Source: Lichina pygmaea
Taxonomy: Eukaryota > Ascomycota > Lichinomycetes > Lichinales > Lichinaceae
NCBI GenBank assembly: GCA_963422465.1
Contig: OY730170.1
Coordinates: 1,426,001 to 1,490,000 of the forward strand
DNA: 64,000 bases
Direction of reading: 5' to 3'
Shown: positions 1 through 11,755 of the stretch, one piece after another
Layout: the number at the start of each line of letters is the position of its first letter
How positions within the stretch are numbered: position 1 is the first letter of the stretch
The notes under the pieces: generated by a model
Seen by the model: the letters and a program-made list of their open reading frames with translations, nothing else
What the model was told of the DNA's origin: nothing
Databases searched by the model: none
Program-made: the position numbers and the translations under genes

Positions 1-1171
1 TCGCTTGGACGGCGAGACGACGGCCGACGACCGAGTCAGGTCGACGCGCGACGAACGCTTCGACGAAGGCGAGTACTGGCTCGGCAGATCGGCGCGGCTG
101 ACTCGCGGGTGACGGTCCGTCGAGTCGCCGCGCGTGTGCATGAACGGGATGGTGCGAGCCGCGAGCTCCGAGTTCTGGATGAGCGGCTCGCGGGCGTGAG
201 ATGAGCGATTCGAGTTGGTCTGGGCGGCGACCTGCGAGATGGTGCTGTCGACCGTGGCCCGACTGGCGCGCTTCTCGTCAAAGACGTCGGACCTGTTCTT
301 CGCGTGCCGCGTGTGCCTCGACGTGAGGTTGTCCTCGAGCGGGTTCATGTCGGGCGGCAGCTTCGCGATCTTGCGGAAGACGAGGGCCAGGAAGAGCGAG
401 ACGACCAGCGAGACGAGGTGCAGGCCGCCGTTGATGACGCCGAGCAGGAAGACGGCGAGCACCACCTTGCGGTCCGCGACGGCCGGATCGTCGAAGACGG
501 ACTTCCACACCATCTCCTCGGTCTTCGTGTACTGGGTGCGGCTCGTCAGCGCCGTGAAGACGTAGAAGGGCAGCAGCGTGCCGTCGATCGCCGTCGCGAA
601 GAGCATGTAGCTCGCCGTCGACGTAAGCGTCCGTCCCGTGGCTTGGCGCGCGAGACGGTAGATGGCGTAGACGCAGTGTATGATCGCGATGACGGGCTGA
701 ACGACTCGCTCGTCAGCAAAAGGCCCCTCTCGACCGAGTCCTGCTCGCGCAAAGAACGACAACAAGAGCCAATCGACCCACCGGAACCCTCAGAGTCCAT
801 CCCAAGGTCTCCTCAATCTTCCTGACGCAGATGACACAGACCACAAGCCCGATGGCGCCCAGCAGCTGGAGGCAGCGCAGGAAGAGCTGGGCCTTGCGGG
901 TGAGCGTGATGATCTTGCGCGTGCGCGGTCCCATGGGCTTGGCGTTGGTTTTCCCGTAGGGCAGGATGAGGTAGCTGTCGGGGTGCCTGTTGAAGTCCAT
1001 CAGCGGAGATGGACTCTGGCCGTCGACCGCCGCCGGCCTGATGCGGGTCGGCGAGTACAGCGTCGACTGCAGCAGCGTGCGCGAGTCGAACTCCCGCGTC
1101 GTGCTGGTGGTCGAGTTTCGCTTCGAGGCCGCCGCCGGATCGTAGAAGAGGTACGGCTCCTGCGCAACCAT
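1..1171 (-). CDS. Conserved fungal four-span membrane protein (C-terminus cut by window edge)
   Basis: Proposed exons on the minus strand are 1171-782 and 696 down past position 1. The 85-bp intron is in phase 0 (GTGGGT donor, TTCAG acceptor). The start MVAQEPYLFYDP lies just upstream of the coding signal; an in-frame upstream extension looks non-coding. Hydrophobic segments are visible at about residues 102-120 (around QLLGAIGLVVCVICV), 130-147 (VIAIIHCVYAIY), 157-180 (LFATAIDGTLLPFYVF) and 200-228 (VVLAVFLLGVINGGLHLV). They are followed by a hydrophilic tail with the motif PPDMNPLEDNLTSR and a Ser/Arg-rich end that continues out of the window. I take it to be a conserved Pezizomycotina membrane protein of unknown function; that is from memory of the motif pattern, with no search run. 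No catalytic motif is visible. Confidence 0.72.
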
Positions 1172-2212
1172 CTGCCACGCTTTTGGGTCTGTTTCTCTCT
1201 CAGATATGCCCGCAGACTGTCTGTCAATGCGATTGTTCGGAGGGAAGGAGAACGTATGTTGGGCGCAGGTTGGAATGTGAAAGACGGAGGTGTGGTTAAT
1301 TGGGTCTGCCGGTGTCGCTCTGCGGGTGCCGCTCTGCATGGGCTGATATTGCAGTGTAAACATTGCCCGCTGTTGATGTTGTTGCCCTGACAACGTACCA
1401 TATGTACGTAACGTACGTTACGTACGTTACGTACGTATGTAGCGCAAGGGACTAACTCGACCTGGCGCGTCACGTGATTGGATAATGACCAAGGGTGTGC
1501 AGGGCACGACGGTCACATGACCCGTCGGCCGACGATGCAGTTGGGCCTCCATATTAACTGCGGAACACGCCAAGGCTCGTCACTGTGATGATCAGTCACC
1601 AATCAATCCTCATCTTCCTCCACGGCCCTACCACTGAATGCCCCACCAAAAATCACGCGGCAGCAATCGATCCTTTGGAAGGCCTGCAACCGAGTATACT
1701 TCCTCGAGTCGCGTCGACGACGACATTACCAAGGTTATATAGACTAGGGGCCGAGCGCGCTAGAACACGATTAGTCGGCACAGCACTGTAGTCGCACTAG
1801 GGACGGTCGAGGGCGGGTGAGGAGCCATCTCAAGAGTCAGAACGCGCAAGCTCTACGAGGTATGTGCGTCATAGCTAGCCTAGATTCCTGAGTGAGATAG
1901 ATGACAAGAGAAAGTCCCTGTGAGAGCACGCATGTGCCATGGGGCCGCCACGGCGCCATTGAAAAATTCAATGTAAGTGCGTGAGGTACTCCATTCGTCG
2001 TGGCAAGTTACCAGAGCTCCGTAGCTTCAAAGCTGCAGAATGGACGCCGTTGAAATCCTCCAGGTAGAAAAACGCCCAGAACAAGAGGGAAGAAGGCAAG
2101 GCACACCCTTTTGACAAGACCCAGTATTGAAAGCCTCTTACGACGCTAAGTACCGAAGAGACCGAAAACTAGAAGAACACGGAGGACGTTTTCGGCGCCA
2201 CAGTCCTCCCGT
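1172..2212. other. Intergenic region with a TACG-type repeat cluster
   Basis: I see no supported gene here. A dense run of alternating TACGTA/ACGTAC words lies at about 1400-1440, and a CACGTGA word at about 1471. The short reading frames in this stretch have no recognisable composition. It contains the promoter of the left-edge gene and the 3' flank of SEC62. Confidence 0.6.
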
Positions 2213-3504
2213 TCAGTCGTCTTCGACCTCTTCAACCCTCGCGGCAAGATCTCGCTGAGACACACGCGCTCCGGATGGAGAGAAGCTTGGCGCCGCGCTG
2301 GTCTTGGCATTCTTACCAGCGTTGGTGGTGCTGGGCTTTTTCGATGGTTGTGGTGTTGTATCGGAGCCCTTGTCACCGGACTTTGCGCCGCGCTTCTTGC
2401 TGCTCTCTTTGGCAGCTTTGGCGTTCTTCTTCATAGTCTTCTTGTCCTGTTCGAGGGCGGGAAAGTAAGCATCAGCGCCCTTGGGAAATCCTCGAAGTGA
2501 ATAGAGGGGATAGGAGGGCAGAACGACTATGCGGCTCACCTCGTGCCAGCCCCACACGGGCCTGAAGCTGTCGAAGAAGCCGACGTCCTCGAATAGATTC
2601 GGATACAGCCACAGTCCTGGTGGGACTGTAAAGACTGTGACGCAGAAGAGAATCAAGCGGAAGAGCGACATGGCGAAGAAGAGACCGATGAGCCCGAGCA
2701 TGGCCATGCTGAGGTACCACACGCCGATCCGAAGTTTGATCGGCCACAGCGGAAACAAGACGAGGGCCATGATCACGACGAGCGCCGCGACGGCGTATAG
2801 CTTCTGCTTCCACTGCGGGCCTTCGTACAGCCAGAGGTAGTGTTCGGGGTCCTGAACTTCCTGGTGCTGCTCGATCTTCACCGTCCACAGGCCCTTGACC
2901 CGCTTCTTGGGCTTCCCGTGGCCGTGACCTTCGTGCGGCTCGATCTTCGAGACCCGGAGCGCAAGGAGCGAGCGCGGGAGCAGCTTGAAGACGTTCTCGG
3001 CCGAGGCGCGATCGGTGACGGCTGGTAGGCTGGAGTCCTTGGCTCGCGCCTTGCCGTACTCGGGCGACTGCAGGGCCCGGAGAGCTCTTTTGACTAGATC
3101 GGGACCGACGAGCTCAGCAAGCCTTCGACGAACGCGGTGTTGCCTCGGCTGCTCGACTCACCCTTGAACATGTCCTTTCGTTGTCCGTTGAGGATGCAGG
3201 CGCGGGTCTTCAGATCTTGTCCTCGAAGCCACTTGGCCAAGGCTAGCGCCTTTGGATCTGGCGGACCGTGGCTGTTCATGTCTAGGTGTTGTTGTTCTTC
3301 TCGCCCTTTGGCCTGTTGCTTCTTCGCCTGCTGTTGCTGCGCCTGCTTTTGCTGCGCCTGCTTCATCGCATGCGCCTTGAGGTGGTTGATGTACTGCTCC
3401 ACCGTCATGTTTTGTCGGGCGGCCTCGGCCGCCAGTTGTTGCTGCATCGCTTGGATCTGCTGCTGCGAGGGCTGCCCTGAGGCCGTTGCTGGTTGGGTCA
3501 CCAT
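2213..3504 (-). CDS. SEC62: Sec62, ER protein-translocation subunit
   Basis: Sec62 works with Sec63 at the Sec61 channel in post-translational import into the endoplasmic reticulum. The model is complement(2213..2446, 2540..2793-3093 as one exon 2540..3093, 3162..3504), giving 376 aa. The 68-bp intron 3094-3161 restores the conserved run MFKVKRALRAL. The 93-bp intron 2447-2539 joins GWHE to DKKTMKK. The N-terminus (1-114) is Gln-rich, then comes the conserved cytosolic domain with VTDRASAENVFKLLP. Two membrane spans follow at about 215-232 and 240-270, with the family motif PGLWLYPNLFEDVGFFDSF just after. The C-terminal tail is Lys/Ser-rich. The 93-bp intron is a multiple of three and has no stop, so unspliced mRNA would still encode a protein with 31 extra residues. 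Confidence 0.93.
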
Positions 3505-3966
3505 GATTGCGGAGAGCTATGGCGACGAGTGGAGTGATGGCTCGAGAGAACTTCCACCTGTCTGAAGTGTCGCGTATTGGGACTTTTATGAAAAGGCCAC
3601 GAGTTGACGATTCGGAGGCAATCGGAAAAACTACAGCCGCTTCGGTAGGACATTTCTCCGGGCCCGTGCCAGTCGTTACTGAAATGGGTCTACCGATACG
3701 AGTACTCCTAGTACCTCCGTACCTCAGCACGTAAAGAGTGTATCGATTTTGATACGGCCCACCTGACATCTGCAGTCACTATCGGAGTGGTGTGATATGT
3801 CTTACAGTGAGCCCCACAACGCGAACATATCTTCTATCAAAGCAGACTTCTCTCTTGCCTAGCCCAGTGCCCATACTTGATCTCAATCAGCAGCATCAAT
3901 CTTCTCGCAGCCATCCCCAGAAATGCTATGTCGACCCTTCCAATCCGCTTCAGCCTTCAGCCTGTC
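3505..3966. other. Intergenic region
   Basis: This is the SEC62 upstream region plus the downstream flank of the ARH1 relic. I found no convincing gene, RNA or repeat in it. Confidence 0.5.
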
Positions 3967-5072
3967 TCAATAAGCAGCACTGTTCAGGGGCCTGATGCGA
4001 TGCCAGTCCTGCGCGATGGCCTTGGCTGCGGTGACCATGCTCTCCATTGACTTGGCAATGATGTCAGTCAACCCACCTTTTGCCCATCCAACGACGAAGA
4101 ATCCTGGAACATGGCCAGCTGTGAGGTCACCTGGACTCTTGTTTGGTGCCAGGACACGTCTGTGGACGTTGGTTGGGATGATCCTAGCTGGTCGTGAAGG
4201 GGGCACTAAGCTCTTGCAGACCTTGTAGCAGCTTGCACTTGCATCCAATCTAACCAAGTCAGCTTCTCAATAATGATGTTTCTAGAGCCTTTGCCGGCAT
4301 GCCCGTTGTTCGCAATAGGTCGACAGTGGAGCATGCGTGCCGCTTTAAACATAGTGACACTGCCTGGGCTGGTTTTGGTCCAGGGCGACACACTGGCGAA
4401 ATGTCATTGTACCAGCCCACAAAGGCCTGAGCCGAGGAAATCCCGTTCAAGAAGGCCCCCCACGAATATGCAGGCGTGCCAGGATCCAGTACTTCATCTG
4501 TAGGCTAACAGGATTGCATTGGCACATTGTGGCGTGGTTTTGGCACCTGGAACAGCAAACCTGGCGCTCCCGTGATGTTCCCAACGAAATGAAAACTGCG
4601 AAGACTTCAGAACAGAGGTATGTTTGTCTTGGCGGTCCTGTTGCCCTCGATATGTGGATATCAGGGGTCAAAACTTGAATTTGACCAGCAGGAGTGGGTT
4701 CAGACCTTGACTTGACTTTCAGTTGATGGGACGCCACGCCAAGCAAAACCGAGCGAGTCCAAATGGTCCTGGGAAGTTCTCATACATGATCACCAAGCTC
4801 TTTTCAACCTGTAACATGACATGTGTTGCAGTATCGAAACTGGCTGGTCCCGGGCTGATGACCGTCAAACATAGTGGATACTGGTGCCGCTGTCCATATT
4901 TTGTGCTGCACGGCCGTCTTGACAAGAGAGCTTGCCTTTCATGAGAAAGCAACTTCTGATCACATAAGAGCTTGTTACCGGTAATGATATCATTGCGTCC
5001 CAAGCGTTGGGACTGCCTCTGCCGAAGCACCGAGGGACCGAGGTCATCCGCCGAGAAGACACTGAGAGGCAA
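3967..5072 (-). pseudogene. ARH1: Decayed copy of NADPH:adrenodoxin oxidoreductase (ARH1-like)
   Basis: ARH1 is the mitochondrial flavoprotein that passes electrons from NADPH to ferredoxin for Fe-S and heme A synthesis. Three separated minus-strand stretches match the family in the right order. An FAD-binding start, VISPGPASFDTATHVM then YENFPGPFGLAR (about 4740-4860), resembles the usual GSGPAGFYTA and YERLPVPFGLVR. A central block, AQAFVGWYNDI (about 4390-4450), is followed by a degraded NADP-binding region. A C-terminal block, HVPGFFVVGWAKGGLTDIIA plus the following residues (about 4030-4140), resembles the usual GWxxxGPTGVI. The blocks lie in different frames with stops between them, and much of the middle of the protein is absent. 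The nucleotide-binding glycines are partly replaced. The copy is therefore non-functional, and an intact copy should exist elsewhere because the enzyme is essential in yeast. Confidence 0.8.
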
Positions 5073-5806
5073 GGCTGATCATGATCGCACCGAGTCAACG
5101 GAAGTACTAAGAGCGGGCACAGCATGATTAGGAGCAGCGTTGGGAGCAGGCGTGATGGCGACCCTTCAGCTCGAGTACCCACCCTAGCCACCCTAGCGTA
5201 CTCTAGGGTACGATAGCGAGAGAACACCCAGAGCCACAAGAGCACACAAGACCAAACAACCTTCTCAACACCGACAAAGTCCAGCTGTGGGACAAACGAC
5301 TGTACGTCACTTCAAGTCACATGGAAGAGATGATGTCAAAGAGCCGTAGAACACCTTCTCGAAACGAAGAATCCCAAGCATAGGTACGCTAGCATACTCC
5401 GTACAAGCCGTGGATGCTTGTTGCGCATCCAGTATTTCTCGGTCCTCGGCATCTGGGGATGGTACGTACGGTACCGGTAGTGCGTAGACGCTGAGCTCAC
5501 AACGTACTGCGGGGACGCTTGGAAATTACTCTGCCTCATACCAATGACTTGATTCCCAATATCTTGCCCATCAGGGGCACAGCGGAAGCTGGTCTATACG
5601 GAGTTGGATTGGACGGATGGTCTGGCTAAGAAGCTGTCTACTTCTGTACTGAAGCGATCTATACGTAAAGAGGAGGCTTGTCCCACATCTCACGGCCGGC
5701 GTCACGTAGCCAACAAGATCGTACCTTTGTATAAGGACCCTCTCCCCCCCTCCACCCTCGCCCCTCCCCAAGCCAAAGAAAAAAAAAGGGAACAAAAAAC
5801 AGAAAG
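5073..5806. other. Intergenic region with tRNA terminator
   Basis: I see no supported gene. The part next to the tRNA holds long A runs (about 5778-5800), which on the minus strand read as T runs and fit a Pol III terminator. Short TACGTACGGTACC-type words occur near 5460-5480. Confidence 0.55.
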
Positions 5807-5939
5807 AGGTCACGCCCGGGTTCGAACCGAGGTCGCTGGAAGCTTCGGCGCCGTACTTCTCTCTGCACGGCAGCGAACGCTAACGTGAAGGGAGAAGTAA
5901 GTCAAAATCCAGAGTGATAGACCACTACACTACGCGACC
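5807..5939 (-). tRNA. tRNA-Gln (anticodon TTG) with a 60-nt intron
   Basis: On the minus strand the acceptor stem GGTCGCG (5939-5933) pairs with CGTGACC (5814-5808). The D-arm region GTGTAGTGGTCTATCAC fits the A box. The anticodon stem CTGGA pairs with TCCAG, and the 5' half of the loop reads TTTTGA, giving anticodon TTG. The T-arm is CTCGG-TTCGAAC-CCGGG. The two halves (5939-5902 and 5841-5807) are separated by about 60 nt starting right after position 37, the normal site for eukaryotic tRNA introns. Several T runs follow the gene and would end Pol III transcription. An intron of this length is long for fungal tRNA but within known limits. Confidence 0.85.
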
Positions 5940-7404
5940 CAGCCGATTGGATTCAATCCATCAGATTTTTGCAATCTGCTCTTTCTTGGAGACTGAAGCT
6001 CAATTTGAGGGGATAGCAATATATGAATGTATGTAAAATGGGCAGAGGGTGCGCTACTAAACTAGGTACATACGTATCGCTGTACATTGACCTGGCGCGC
6101 GATACCATACGTACTGTAATACCTACGTACTAGTACATAAGTACATGTCGAGTGTCACGTACTCCTGTATGTACCTCCGTACGGTACTTGGTACGAGGGC
6201 GTCGAGGGCACCACTCTCGAGGGCTGGAGTCCAGACATCTCCGGAGTACGAAGGTACGTACTTCCATACGGTGCGGAAGTGACGGCGTCACCGTACATAC
6301 TGCCATCACGATAAGGGCCATTGTCGTTACCAACCGTCTCGTGGGAGATTATCATAGACGTTGAGGAGGAGGAGGAGATACGGAAGAGATATCTGATCGC
6401 ATCGGCCACTCCTGCAACATACACTACTCACGCCCGGAGATTTCCTAGCTCCAACGCTCGTATACCTCCGCACGTAATCTAGCTGGTATCTCCATCTCTA
6501 CGGGGCGACGCTGACCCTACGGTACGTAACATCCCCCTTACGTACTGATTACGGCGACGACGATCAGAGATTTTCATGTGAGACACTGCATGTCTAAAGA
6601 AGAATTCTGTAGGAGACGTACGAGTACTGTACGTGTTGTCTATCATGGCAGCGATGCAACAGCAACCGGATATAACGTGATAGGGTTGCTACAGGACAAT
6701 GCAAAGACACGGAAAGAGACACAGGTAAGGAGCCGTTATTGCATGAGAGAGGACCAAGACAGCAGGTGCAGTGCAGGAGCGGAAGCAGAAGCAATTGGAG
6801 ACACGGCCCTTGCAGGCCTCCCTGAACGACATTGCACACTCCAAGAAGAGAAGGTCAGTAGGAAGGGGGACAGACATCAAAGAAACGAAAACAAGCACTG
6901 TGGAACACCTCCCCTTCGCCCTTGGCTTTTGTCCTTTTTTGTCCCGTTCCACGACAGGCAACGCCCAGCAGCAATGAAGGACCCTCGTACAGTAACACCG
7001 GCGCCTCCACCGCCCTTTGATGCCCGTTCCCCGGAACCCAGCAGCTCTAAGCTGTGCGAACGCTCCCTCGCCATGAAGCCAAAAAAGGAAGAAACCCCCA
7101 ACCCACCGGATTCCCCACCGGATTCCGGTCCGTGAGAGATGCAGCGCCAGGCGCCCAGTCCAGAAAGAAGTCCTGCAGTGCTAGCGAAACACCGGAAAAA
7201 GCGAGAGAACCGGCAAGAGTGTAAGAACGAGCGAAAGAAGCATTAGTAGAAGCCGCTATGAACGAGTGATGATCGACATGATGCAAGAAGAGAAGGCAGG
7301 ATGAACGGATAGAGAAGGCGGAGTAGCGAGCGAGCGCAGCCGCGTAGTGGTGCACGAGAAGAGAAGGAGACGAGGAGATGTCGTCGGATCGGCCGTGTAG
7401 GATC
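5940..7404. other. Intergenic region rich in TACGTA/TTCCGTAC words
   Basis: The stretch 6060-6300 contains many TACGTAC, CCGTACGG and GTACTTCC words. A frame at 6578-7135 (185 aa) has no family resemblance and low-complexity composition, so I do not call it. The right half is the 3' flank of the PH-domain gene. Confidence 0.5.
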
Positions 7405-8201
7405 TCATAAGACGTCGATCCGGAGCGGGTGGTAGGCCCGAGTCACCTTCCAGCTCTGCTTGCGCAGCTCCGACAGCCGCGACTCCATCGTGATCGGGCT
7501 CGTCGGCGTCGGCTCCGGCGGGATGGCCGGCAGAGGGCAGATCGGCGGAGGGACCGGTGGGGGGCCGGCCGAGCCCACGAACAGAGAGGCGCGCTTCTGG
7601 ATGCGCAGCGGCTCCGGGTAGCACGACGGAGGGATGAAGGGCCCGTCCGCCGGCAGACGCGGGCTGACGGGACCGGAGCGCGAGCAGGCGCTTCGGTTCG
7701 AGGGCCGGCGCGATCGGCGGCGCGCCGAGGGCGACCGACGAGCCTTGGGGCTCGCTGGCGCGTCGAGGTCGACGCCGGAGGCGGCGAGCAGCTGCAGGAT
7801 CGTCTGCGAGATGGCCGCCAGCGGGTCGGCGCAGTCGTCCTCGTCGACGATGGCGCAGGTGTCGTGCGACGGCGCGGGGAAGAGATCCGGCGGGGCCCAC
7901 TCGGTCGGGCTCCAGGAACGATCCGAGGACCTGTCCGAGGCCGGGCTCAGCTCGTCCGGCGAGGGGGCTCCCATCGACATGAGTCGTCCGGGATGCGGCT
8001 CGTCGACGTGCGGCGGGGCCGCGCGCGACGAGTTCGAACGCTGCCGCGACTGAGGCACGACGGGAGACGAGTCCGCGGGCTTGTGCGGTCTGGGCTCGCT
8101 GGCGTTGCGATTGAGAGAGCCGTCCCGCGTCTCGGGTCGGCGCTTGGCCGGGACCGGTTCTTGGAGCTCGATGGGCGCCTCGGCGTGGTGGGCGAGCGAA
8201 G

Positions 8202-8233
<32 letters not shown>

Positions 8234-9055
8234 TGCTGCGGCAGTGGTGGCAGCGGCCTGTTGAAGGCGTCCTTCGCCGGAGCGGTCGCCGAGGAGTTCA
8301 TCGGCGACGAGGGCGAGTTCGAAGTCGCCGAGGACGACGAGTGCGAGAGCCGTGACTCGTCGCGAATCCTGTCGAGCTGCAACTGGTCCTCCGACGCGAC
8401 CGACGGCGAGACGGGCGGGACGTCGAACGAGCGGCGCACGGAAGACAGCCGGTCGGACCTGGCCGAGGACGAACGGTCGCTCGCGTACGCCCGTTCGGAG
8501 CGCGATCTTTGCGAGACCGAGCGTTGCGACGCCTGCGACCCGGAAGGGTTTCGGCTGAGCGACGGGCCGGAGGACGGCGTCGGAGGTCCGGCGCGGTCGT
8601 GCTCTCGGGCATCGACGCTGAGCGGTCGACCGCCCATGGCCTCGATCTGACCCCGGACGATGGACAGCCACGACTCCATCTCGGCGGCGCTGTAGAGCAC
8701 CAGCAGGAGGCTCCCGACCGCCTTCTTGGCGCACGAGCCGCGGAGGGAGAGTCGCAGGAAGACCGAGGTCGCGTTGTCCGTCGTGCCGGTCTCGGCGCCG
8801 TTGGACCGCTGCGAGACCTGGACGACCCACGGCTTGCCCGGGATGACGTCGCTGGCAAAGGCGACCGAGCTCTTGCCCAGCGGCAGGATCTTCTCCGGCA
8901 GCCTGTTGTACGGGCCCTTGACGGCGTACTGCAGCAGGTAGCCACCTTGGACCATGACGAAGATCTTGTTGTGACACTCGGCCTTGACCGGCGACGGCTC
9001 TTGCTCCGGCACGGCGACCCTGTCGTTCTTGACGGCGCCGGCGGCGCCGGCGGCG

Positions 9056-9115
<60 letters not shown>

Positions 9116-9663
9116 ATCTCCTGCCGGAGCCGGGCGTATCGCTCGTACTTGTGTCGTCGGATCAGCTCCTCCGCCAGCGCGATCGGGGTCTCCAGGTAGG
9201 CATGCTTGATGGCTTGGGGATAGGCCTCGAAGAGCGGAGGTGGGTTCCACCGGCCCATCGCCGAGAAGCGGTCGGCACCCTTCCTAGCCGTTGCGACTCG
9301 AGCCAAGGGTCGTGCGGCCTTCTGAGAAGGGGAGGGGTTCGCAGGTGCAAACGGCGTCGGAGCCTCGGCCCGGCCTCTCTGATCCGTCGAGCTGCGGAAG
9401 ATCGAGTACATGACGACGTTGCCCTCGTGCGGTTCGGACTTCGACGGTGCCCACTCCGACTGCCCCTCGACGTGAGCGGCAGACGTGGACGAAGAGAGGA
9501 CGGCGGCATTCTCGCTCGCCTTCACGGTGCGGCCAAAGATGCCCCGTCGAAGTCCTGCCTTGGGGGGCGTCGCCGGCTGCTGCATCGTCGGTCCGAGCCG
9601 GGTCGGACGTGCGACCTCCGGCTCGGGTCGAGGAGCGGTGGTGATGCTATAGACGACGGCCAT
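7405..9663 (-). CDS. PH-domain protein with polyglutamine tract
   Basis: A single uninterrupted frame of 752 aa. The N-terminal 150 residues are Ser/Pro-rich. A conserved-looking block WNPPPLFEAYPQAIKHA then leads into a helix and a run of about 20 glutamines encoded by a near-pure CAG repeat (minus-strand view, about 9058-9116). Residues about 225-350 have the pattern of a pleckstrin-homology fold: KIFVMVQGGYLLQYA, then WVVQVSQ, a beta strand FLRLSLRG, and a closing helix with AEMESWLSIVRGQIE. The rest is disordered, rich in Ser, Arg and Pro, with a proline run encoded by a GGC/CCG repeat near 8206-8235. PH domains bind phosphoinositides or proteins at membranes; the specific role here is unknown. 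The start ATG at 9663 is the first of the frame and no intron is needed. Confidence 0.82.
8206..8235. repeat. GGC/GCC trinucleotide run inside the PH-protein gene
   Basis: About ten GGC units on the plus strand. On the coding (minus) strand the run encodes a proline stretch. Confidence 0.85.
9058..9116. repeat. CAG/CTG trinucleotide repeat coding polyglutamine
   Basis: About 19-20 consecutive CTG units on the plus strand, read as CAG on the coding strand of the PH-domain gene. The purity suggests recent length instability. Confidence 0.92.
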
Positions 9664-11755
9664 GAGTCCCGGTACCGGAATCGACGCTGCCGCCGGTCGT
9701 CATTCCCAGTCGGTATCGAGATGCCCGTCGATAGATTGCGTTCCGGGCTGGCTGCGGGTTAGTAGCTGGGCACTCGTCGAGGCCGTTGGGTGCGGATGCG
9801 ACCCGGCTCGCGCGCGCTGGGGGAACGAGCCTTTTTAACCCGACGGATCGCCTTTCGGATGGAGGTAGGGGAGCTGGGGGCGCGCAGGAAGGGCCGGGCC
9901 CGAGTGGTGCGTGTGCAAGGTGACATTCCTCGGGGACCGAGGCCCACCCGGCCAGCCAAGCTCAAACCTCTGCATAACTAAGCGGCCGTGCTCTTGTCTC
10001 TTCGTGTTATGTGACGAATGCCATGTCTGATCCCTTTGTCGCGCCACAGCAAAGTAGACGATGGCTCCAGTACATCCGTACGTGGGTACATACGTACGAG
10101 TACGTATGTACGACGAGATGAGAGGGAGACAGCCCCAAACGCTCCCGGAGCCCCGCCCACCGCGGTGCGCACGCGTCCCGCGACTTTATGCGCATCGTCC
10201 AGCCTTAGGCCGGCACGGCCGGCTCCTGTGCACCTTCTCGAACGGATAAGGCCTCGGGAGAAGAGCTGAGGGCCGGCTCGAACACACCCGTATCCGGAAA
10301 AGCGCGCCGCGACGAGGATTCTCGTGTTGCAATCGAGCTACTCATACCCCGCTCGATCAGACGACAGCCAAGGGCTTCCCTCCCTCCCGCGACTCCATCT
10401 CCGCTGACCGGTTCAAGGTACTTCGGCTCCCTGCCGCCCGAATATGCCGCCGTCCATCAAGCCGACAAGACGACGCGACGTCCAGGTCATGTGAACCCCA
10501 GCCTGTGTGATTCGACAGCACAGTCAGCTGACTTTCCAGCCAAGCGGGGAATAGGTCCCAACGGGGACTTGGAGCTCCGTCTCTGTATGGCTGATCGACG
10601 ATGGAAGCCAAGCGTTGGGCTCGTCTGCCGAATGCCTTCCGTGGCCGGTCAGGGCGCTAGGGCTTTGGCTCCGGCTTGGTTGATATCTAGACACGCACGT
10701 GGCCGGTTGCTCGGAGAAGTTGCCCGCCAATCGGACGGCACTAGAACCATGCGCCGAACAAGTCAGCGAGCTTCTGGAAGTTCTTCGCGAGACCTCCGGA
10801 AAAGCGGTCGCCAACTGAGGCCAGGGTTGTGGAGGTACTACATTGTAGCAGGCGGTATGATGTGACCGCGTATAAAATCTCGTACGAATATCGTATCCGT
10901 ATTCTCGTCGGAGCACTTGAGCTTCGAGGTACGTATGTACAGCATGAGCCTTCTGCCAACAGCGGGCGTCGTGAAGTACATGCCCGTCTTCACATGCTGC
11001 ACAAAGGCTGGTCGATGCTGCTTGTCGTCCGACATTCGACAGCAGCAGCAGCACTGCACCTTTGTTGGACTTCCACTACCGGTGTGGAGGAAAAGTGGAA
11101 CGGTTCGGCCGTAGCTGATGTCATCGGTCGGCGGTGCCCTCGTACCATGCGGCCATTCCAGCGCAACGCCTCCCGACAAGCCATACCAGTGATTACGGCT
11201 TGTCGGTGGCAAGCCGAGAATACGCGCGGCGATCAGCGCGCCGAGAGAAGCCTATCCGTAAGGTTGCCTTCGGGACCAGGACATGTTGGAAGTTACGAAA
11301 GAGAAACTTTTTCGCACGTGCGGGTATTGCGCGTGTATAAGCCGCGTAAAGTGGAACACGCTCGATCAAAACAGCAGGTCGCTCAGGGGCTGATGAGTTT
11401 CGAACTGTCCAGCAATTTGATCTTCTGGATCAACAGCCCGACTTGGAAGCACAAATACTTCCGTATACCAGACAGGATGGGCCACAGGTCCGCGTGCTCG
11501 AAGTTCTTTTTTTTTTTTCAATCTTTGCTGTGTTGGTGGTATCAGAACGTCCTCGTCCAGACCTATTTGAAACCTGATTGTCTTGGTAACGATTGCGTTG
11601 GTGTCTGCGCGGACATGTCAGGTTGATGGACCTGATAAAGAGGTTGATGAGGTGTGTTTTGTTGAATTACAAGTCGACTAGTAGCGGAACACGCAAGGCG
11701 TTCTTCAGTGCAGTGTTACTAGATTCAAATAAAATCTAAAAAAATTTTAATATAT
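9664..11755. other. Gene-free 2.1-kb stretch
   Basis: I see no supported gene. The left end is the PH gene promoter. A TACGTAC cluster lies at 10075-10115. Frames at 10491-11626 on both strands overlap one another and lack family resemblance or consistent splice structure. An 11-nt T run lies near 11508-11518. Confidence 0.5.

Noticed and set aside
6578-7135. 185-aa plus-strand frame
   Set aside because: No family resemblance, odd composition, no splice structure, and it overlaps other equally open frames.
10829-11626. 265-aa plus-strand frame
   Set aside because: Overlaps open frames on the other strand, contains a phenylalanine run from a T tract, and has no recognisable domain.
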